13,642 bases of DNA. Origin: Actinomycetes bacterium (GTDB taxonomy: Bacteria; Actinomycetota; Thermoleophilia; Solirubrobacterales; Solirubrobacteraceae). The position numbers and the translations under genes were made by a program. Shown here one piece after another: positions 9,154-13,642 of this stretch. The stretch covers positions 1-13,642 of the forward strand of contig JAEXXR010000629.1 of the NCBI GenBank assembly GCA_023405705.1. Reading direction: 5' to 3'. The notes under the pieces are model-generated. The model was given only the letters and a program-made list of their open reading frames with translations. It ran no database searches and was not told the DNA's origin. Within the stretch, counting starts at the first letter, position 1. Each line of letters opens with the position of its first letter.

Positions 9154-10292
9154 CAGGCCCTCGCCTCCGTGCGCCCGCGGAACAGCTTCGCGCGCGGATC
9201 GCCGCCGTCGAGCGCTCTCGCCAGCTCCTCGACCGCCTTGCGCTGCGCGGAGGTGAGGTCCCTCGGCAGCTCGATCGTGAAGCGGTAGTGGATGTCGCCT
9301 CTGCCGTGGCCGCCGAGCTTCGGCGCGCCCTCGCCTCTGAGGCGCTGGACCGTGCCGTGTCTGGTGCCGGGCGCGACGCGCAGCTTCTTGGAGCCGTTCA
9401 GCGTCGGCACCTCGACGGTCGCGCCGAGCAGCGCCTCGGTGACCGTCAGCGGCACCTCGACCTCGACGCGGTCGCCGGTGTGTCTGAAGATCGGCGAGGA
9501 CTCGACGCGCGTGACGACGAACAGGTCGCCGGGCTCGCCGCCGTTGAGGCCGGCCTCGCCCTTGCCGGCGATCCGCACGCGGCTGCCGTCGCGCACCCCG
9601 GCGGGGATGTTGACCTTCAGCCGCCTGATCGTCCGCCGCGCGCCGCTGCCGCCGCAGGTCGCGCACGGGTCCTCGATGATCGAGCCGCTGCCGTTGCAGC
9701 GCGAGCAGGGCTTGGAGATCGAGAAGACGCCCTGGCCCTGCGACTCGACGCCGCGGCCGTGGCAGACCGGGCAGATCGTCGGCGCGGTGCCGGGTCTGGC
9801 ACCGCTGCCGTGACAGGTCTCGCAGGTCTTCGAGGTCGGGACCGCGAGCGACGTCTGCGTCCCTCTGATCGCCTCCTCGAAGGTCAGCGAGACCTCGGTC
9901 TCGAGGTCTCGGCCGCGCTGCGTGCGCGGTCTCGTCGTGCGCTGGCCGGCGCCCCCGGAGGCGCGCCCGCCGCCTCCCCCGCCCCCGAAGAGGTTGGAGA
10001 GGATGTCGCTGAAGCTGCCGCCGAAGGCGTTGGGGTCGAAGTTGCCGCCGGCCGGCCCACCGGGCGCGAACGGCCCGGTCCCGCGGTCGTACGCCTTGCG
10101 CTTCTCCGGGTCGGAGAGCACGTCGTACGCCGCCGAGACCTCCTTGAAGCGCTCCTCGGCCGCCGCGTCGCCCTGGTTGGTGTCCGGGTGGTATCTGCGT
10201 GCGAGCCTGCGGTACGCCTTCTTGATCTCCTCGTCGCTGGCGTTCTTGCCGACGCCGAGGATCTTGTAGAGGTCGGGCTTCGTTGCGGCCAT
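9153..10292 (-). CDS. dnaJ: Chaperone DnaJ
   Basis: DnaJ (Hsp40) delivers unfolded clients to DnaK and stimulates its ATPase. The protein is 379 residues, a complete type I DnaJ. J-domain 8-70 with the catalytic HPD at 35-37; Gly/Phe-rich linker about 71-116 including a run of seven Gly (103-109); zinc-binding domain 157-217 with four CxxCxGxG-type motifs ([32 protein letters not shown]); two C-terminal client-binding beta domains to about 350. The start ATG has AGGAGAAGGA upstream with 8-nt spacing. It is 16 nt downstream of grpE and overlaps hspR by one base. It is the dnaK-operon DnaJ; a second paralogue elsewhere is common in actinobacteria but cannot be seen here. At least eight Arg codons are AGA. 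Confidence 0.97.
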   Translation of the reverse strand: MAATKPDLYKILGVGKNASDEEIKKAYRRLARRYHPDTNQGDAAAEERFKEVSAAYDVLSDPEKRKAYDRGTGPFAPGGPAGGNFDPNAFGGSFSDILSNLFGGGGGGGRASGGAGQRTTRPRTQRGRDLETEVSLTFEEAIRGTQTSLAVPTSKTCETCHGSGARPGTAPTICPVCHGRGVESQGQGVFSISKPCSRCNGSGSIIEDPCATCGGSGARRTIRRLKVNIPAGVRDGSRVRIAGKGEAGLNGGEPGDLFVVTRVESSPIFRHTGDRVEVEVPLTVTEALLGATVEVPTLNGSKKLRVAPGTRHGTVQRLRGEGAPKLGGHGRGDIHYRFTIELPRDLTSAQRKAVEELARALDGGDPRAKLFRGRTEARA

Positions 10293-10308
10293 GCGGCTGT
10301 TCCTTCTC

Positions 10309-10922
10309 CTAGGCGGCGACGACGACGCGGGCCGGGCGCAGGATCGTGCCGTCGAGTCTGTAGCCCTGCTGGTAGACCTCGACGACGGTGCCGGACTCGG
10401 CGCCCTCGACCGGCTGCTGCACCATCGCCTCGTGCTCGTTGGGGTCGAACTTCTCGCCCTTGGGCGAGTAGCGCTCGATCCCGACGCGGCCGAGCGCGGC
10501 GATCAGCTCGTCGTGGACGAGCCTGACGCCCGCCGCGAGATGGTGCTCGGGCTGCCCCGAGCCGGCGTCGGCGGGCACCTCGGCGGCGGCCAGCGCGCGC
10601 TCGAGGTTGTCGAGCGCCGGCAGCAGCTCCTTCGCCAGCTTCCCGATGCCGCGCTCCTGCGCGACGACGACGTCGCGCGACATCCGCTTGCGGAAGTTCT
10701 CGAAGTCGGCCTGCGTGCGCTGGGCGAGCGCGAGGTACTCGTCGGCCTTCGCCGCCTTCGCGACCAGCTCGTCGAGGTCGTGCTCGACCTCCTGGCCGGC
10801 GATGTGCGCCTCGTCCTCCGCCGCGGTCCCGTGGACCCCGTCGGTCGCCTCGGCCGCGCCGGGGGCGGCCGCCTGCTCGGCGGCCCCCTCCTGCGGCGTG
10901 TTCCGCTGCTCGGCGTCCATCG

Positions 10923-10926
<4 letters not shown>
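10309..10926 (-). CDS. grpE: Nucleotide exchange factor GrpE
   Basis: GrpE is the dimeric factor that releases ADP from DnaK. The protein is 205 residues. An acidic, Ala/Glu-rich disordered leader (1-45) is followed by a long helix (about 48-115, containing [16 protein letters not shown]) and the beta domain with the family signature from FDPNEHEAM (160-168) to [16 protein letters not shown] (188-203). The first ATG (10926) overlaps the dnaK stop as ATGA. A second ATG two codons on (10920) has better spacing to GAGGG (9 nt rather than 3) and may be the real start, making 203 residues. Between dnaK and dnaJ, the usual actinobacterial order. Confidence 0.97.
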
Positions 10927-12845
<1,919 letters not shown>

Positions 12846-12886
12846 GAATGGAACTCCTTCGCAGTGCTGCGGGGGTCTCGTGGAAA

Positions 12887-12913
12887 AAATCTAAGCGCGA
12901 GTATAGAAGATCC
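12887..12913. promoter_or_regulatory. Degenerate HAIR-like operator in the dnaK promoter
   Basis: On the plus strand: AAATCTAAGC (12887-12896), 7 nt, TAGAAGATCC (12904-12913). Compared with the clpB repeat, the left arm matches 8 of 10 and the right arm 5 of 10 (the outer GATC part), with identical 7-nt spacing. It overlaps the -10 box, a position from which a repressor would block transcription. HspR binding is inferred from the clpB copy. Confidence 0.5.
12900..12905 (-). promoter_or_regulatory. Likely -10 box of the dnaK operon promoter
   Basis: TATACT on the minus strand differs from TATAAT at one position and lies 55 nt upstream of the dnaK ATG in an A/T-rich patch. A matching -35 is poor: TCGGTC at 17-nt spacing (12928-12923). 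The spacer contains the near-palindrome TCCTCG-TG-CGAGGA (12911-12924). Confidence 0.55.
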
Positions 12914-12999
12914 TCGTGCGAGGACCGAGCGTTCGGACGCCTGTTCGAGACGCGCGCCGCGAGACCTGCCGGGAAGCGCGCCGGTTGTGGCACGGCGGG

Positions 13000-13017
13000 C
13001 GCCGCGGGCGCGCGGCG
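13000..13017 (-). terminator. Hairpin right after the nth stop codon
   Basis: CGCCGCG (13000-13006), loop GGCG, CGCGGCG (13011-13017) form a 7-bp perfect stem beginning 1 nt past the nth stop. There is no U-tract and the surrounding sequence is almost pure G/C, so chance is possible. If real, it would separate nth from the dnaK promoter. Confidence 0.35.
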
Positions 13018-13018
13018 G

Positions 13019-13642
13019 TCAGTCCCGATAGGTGCGCCGGCTGGGGCAGACGTGCGCCAGCACGCAGGCGGGGCAGTCGGGCCGGCGCGCGTGGCAGGTG
13101 CGGCGACCGTGGCGCAGCAGGTTGACGTGCAGCTCCAGCTCCTCGCCGCGCGGCGAGATCGCGAGCATCTCGTCGTGCAGCTCCTCGAACGGAGCGCCCG
13201 GCCGCAGCAGCTGCAGCCGCATGCCGACGCGCGAGACGTGCGTGTCGACCGGCACGTCGTGCAGGCCGTAGGCGAACAGCAGCACGCACGCCGCCGTCTT
13301 GCGGCCGACGCCCGGGAGCGCGCACAGGTACCGCTGCCCCTCCGGCACGCTCGCCTCGCGCAGGAACGAGAGGTCGAGTCCTCTCCCCTCCGGCGTCGCG
13401 TCGATCGCGCGCAGGATTTCCTGGATCCGTCTCGACTTGACCTTCGAGATCCCGCCGGGCCGGATCGCCTCCTCGACGGCGGCGTTGGGCGCCTCCATCA
13501 CCGCCTGCCAGTCGTCGAAGCGCTCGCGCAGCCGCTCGTAGGCGACGTCGCGGTTGCGGTCGTTGGTCGACTGCGACAGGACCGTCAGCACCAGCTCGTC
13601 GAGCGGCTGCTCGTGCGGCGGCATGATCGGGATCCCGTAGAC
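13019..13642 (-). CDS. nth: Endonuclease III-like DNA glycosylase/AP lyase (5' end outside window)
   Basis: Base-excision repair enzyme that removes oxidised pyrimidines and cuts the abasic strand. The frame is open to the window edge. An internal ATG at 13624 exists, but upstream codons encode VYGIPI, fitting the usual Y-G-x-P lead into PPHEQPLDELVLTVLSQ, so the true start probably lies outside. Counted from that ATG (201 residues): helix-hairpin-helix LPGVGRKTAA (103-112) with catalytic Lys109; VDTHV with catalytic Asp127; and a [4Fe-4S] set C177-x6-C184-x2-C187-x5-C193 near the C-terminus. Both Lys and Asp are present, which argues for a bifunctional lyase rather than a monofunctional glycosylase. 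It is upstream of dnaK on the same strand with a 173-nt gap, so probably a separate unit. Confidence 0.93.
   Translation of the reverse strand, partial: VYGIPIMPPHEQPLDELVLTVLSQSTNDRNRDVAYERLRERFDDWQAVMEAPNAAVEEAIRPGGISKVKSRRIQEILRAIDATPEGRGLDLSFLREASVPEGQRYLCALPGVGRKTAACVLLFAYGLHDVPVDTHVSRVGMRLQLLRPGAPFEELHDEMLAISPRGEELELHVNLLRHGRRTCHARRPDCPACVLAHVCPSRRTYRD

Noticed and set aside
9154..9666. Long N-terminal extension of hspR reaching into dnaJ
   Set aside because: This part overlaps the dnaJ coding sequence in another frame and is Arg/Ala-rich noise; the MerR domain and the TGATG junction fix the start at 9153.
12846..13018. CIRCE element (HrcA operator) upstream of dnaK
   Set aside because: No TTAGCACTC-N9-GAGTGCTAA or close variant is present; control by HspR fits better.

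Overview
The window is high-GC DNA with strong G/C bias at third codon positions. It carries the actinobacterial heat-shock order dnaK-grpE-dnaJ-hspR followed by clpB. Together with the secreted Ig-like and GH39-like proteins, this suggests a Thermoleophilia/Solirubrobacterales-type actinobacterium (Conexibacter-like). The placement is inferred from gene order and protein style; no search was run. Most genes are on the minus strand.

Right half (about 6.0-13.6 kb, all minus, transcribed from high to low coordinates): the 3' part of an endonuclease III gene (nth, cut by the window edge), then the dnaK-grpE-dnaJ-hspR operon, then clpB. Joints inside the operon are tight: ATGA overlap dnaK/grpE, 16 nt grpE/dnaJ, TGATG overlap dnaJ/hspR. 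The 64-nt hspR-clpB gap holds a perfect 10-bp inverted repeat with a 7-nt spacer, the geometry of the HAIR operator bound by HspR. A degenerate copy overlaps the -10 box of dnaK. This describes a feedback loop: HspR, encoded by the last gene of the dnaK operon, would repress both dnaK and clpB, and DnaK/DnaJ/GrpE work with the ClpB disaggregase.

Left half: a purine-biosynthesis cluster on the minus strand. A small GYD-domain gene is followed by purD and purE (ATGA overlap). purB lies beyond and is truncated by the left window edge. Between purE and purB sits an oppositely oriented gene of less GC-biased composition. It encodes a secreted glycoside-hydrolase-like protein (clan GH-A, GH39/PslG-like) with five C-terminal repeats of about 47 residues carrying DxDxDG calcium-type loops. 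Between the GYD gene and clpB, also on the plus strand, is a secreted protein of unknown function with Ig-like beta-sandwich character and a very basic C-terminal tail.

Strong hairpins separate both convergent gene pairs (GH gene/purE and secreted protein/clpB). I see no tRNA, rRNA, CRISPR array, insertion sequence, prophage or defence module. Most of the window is conserved housekeeping DNA. The points worth a second look are the HAIR variant, the two secreted proteins, the PurE active-site substitution, the GYD-purD linkage, possible control elements between purB and the GH gene, and unexpected use of the AGA codon.
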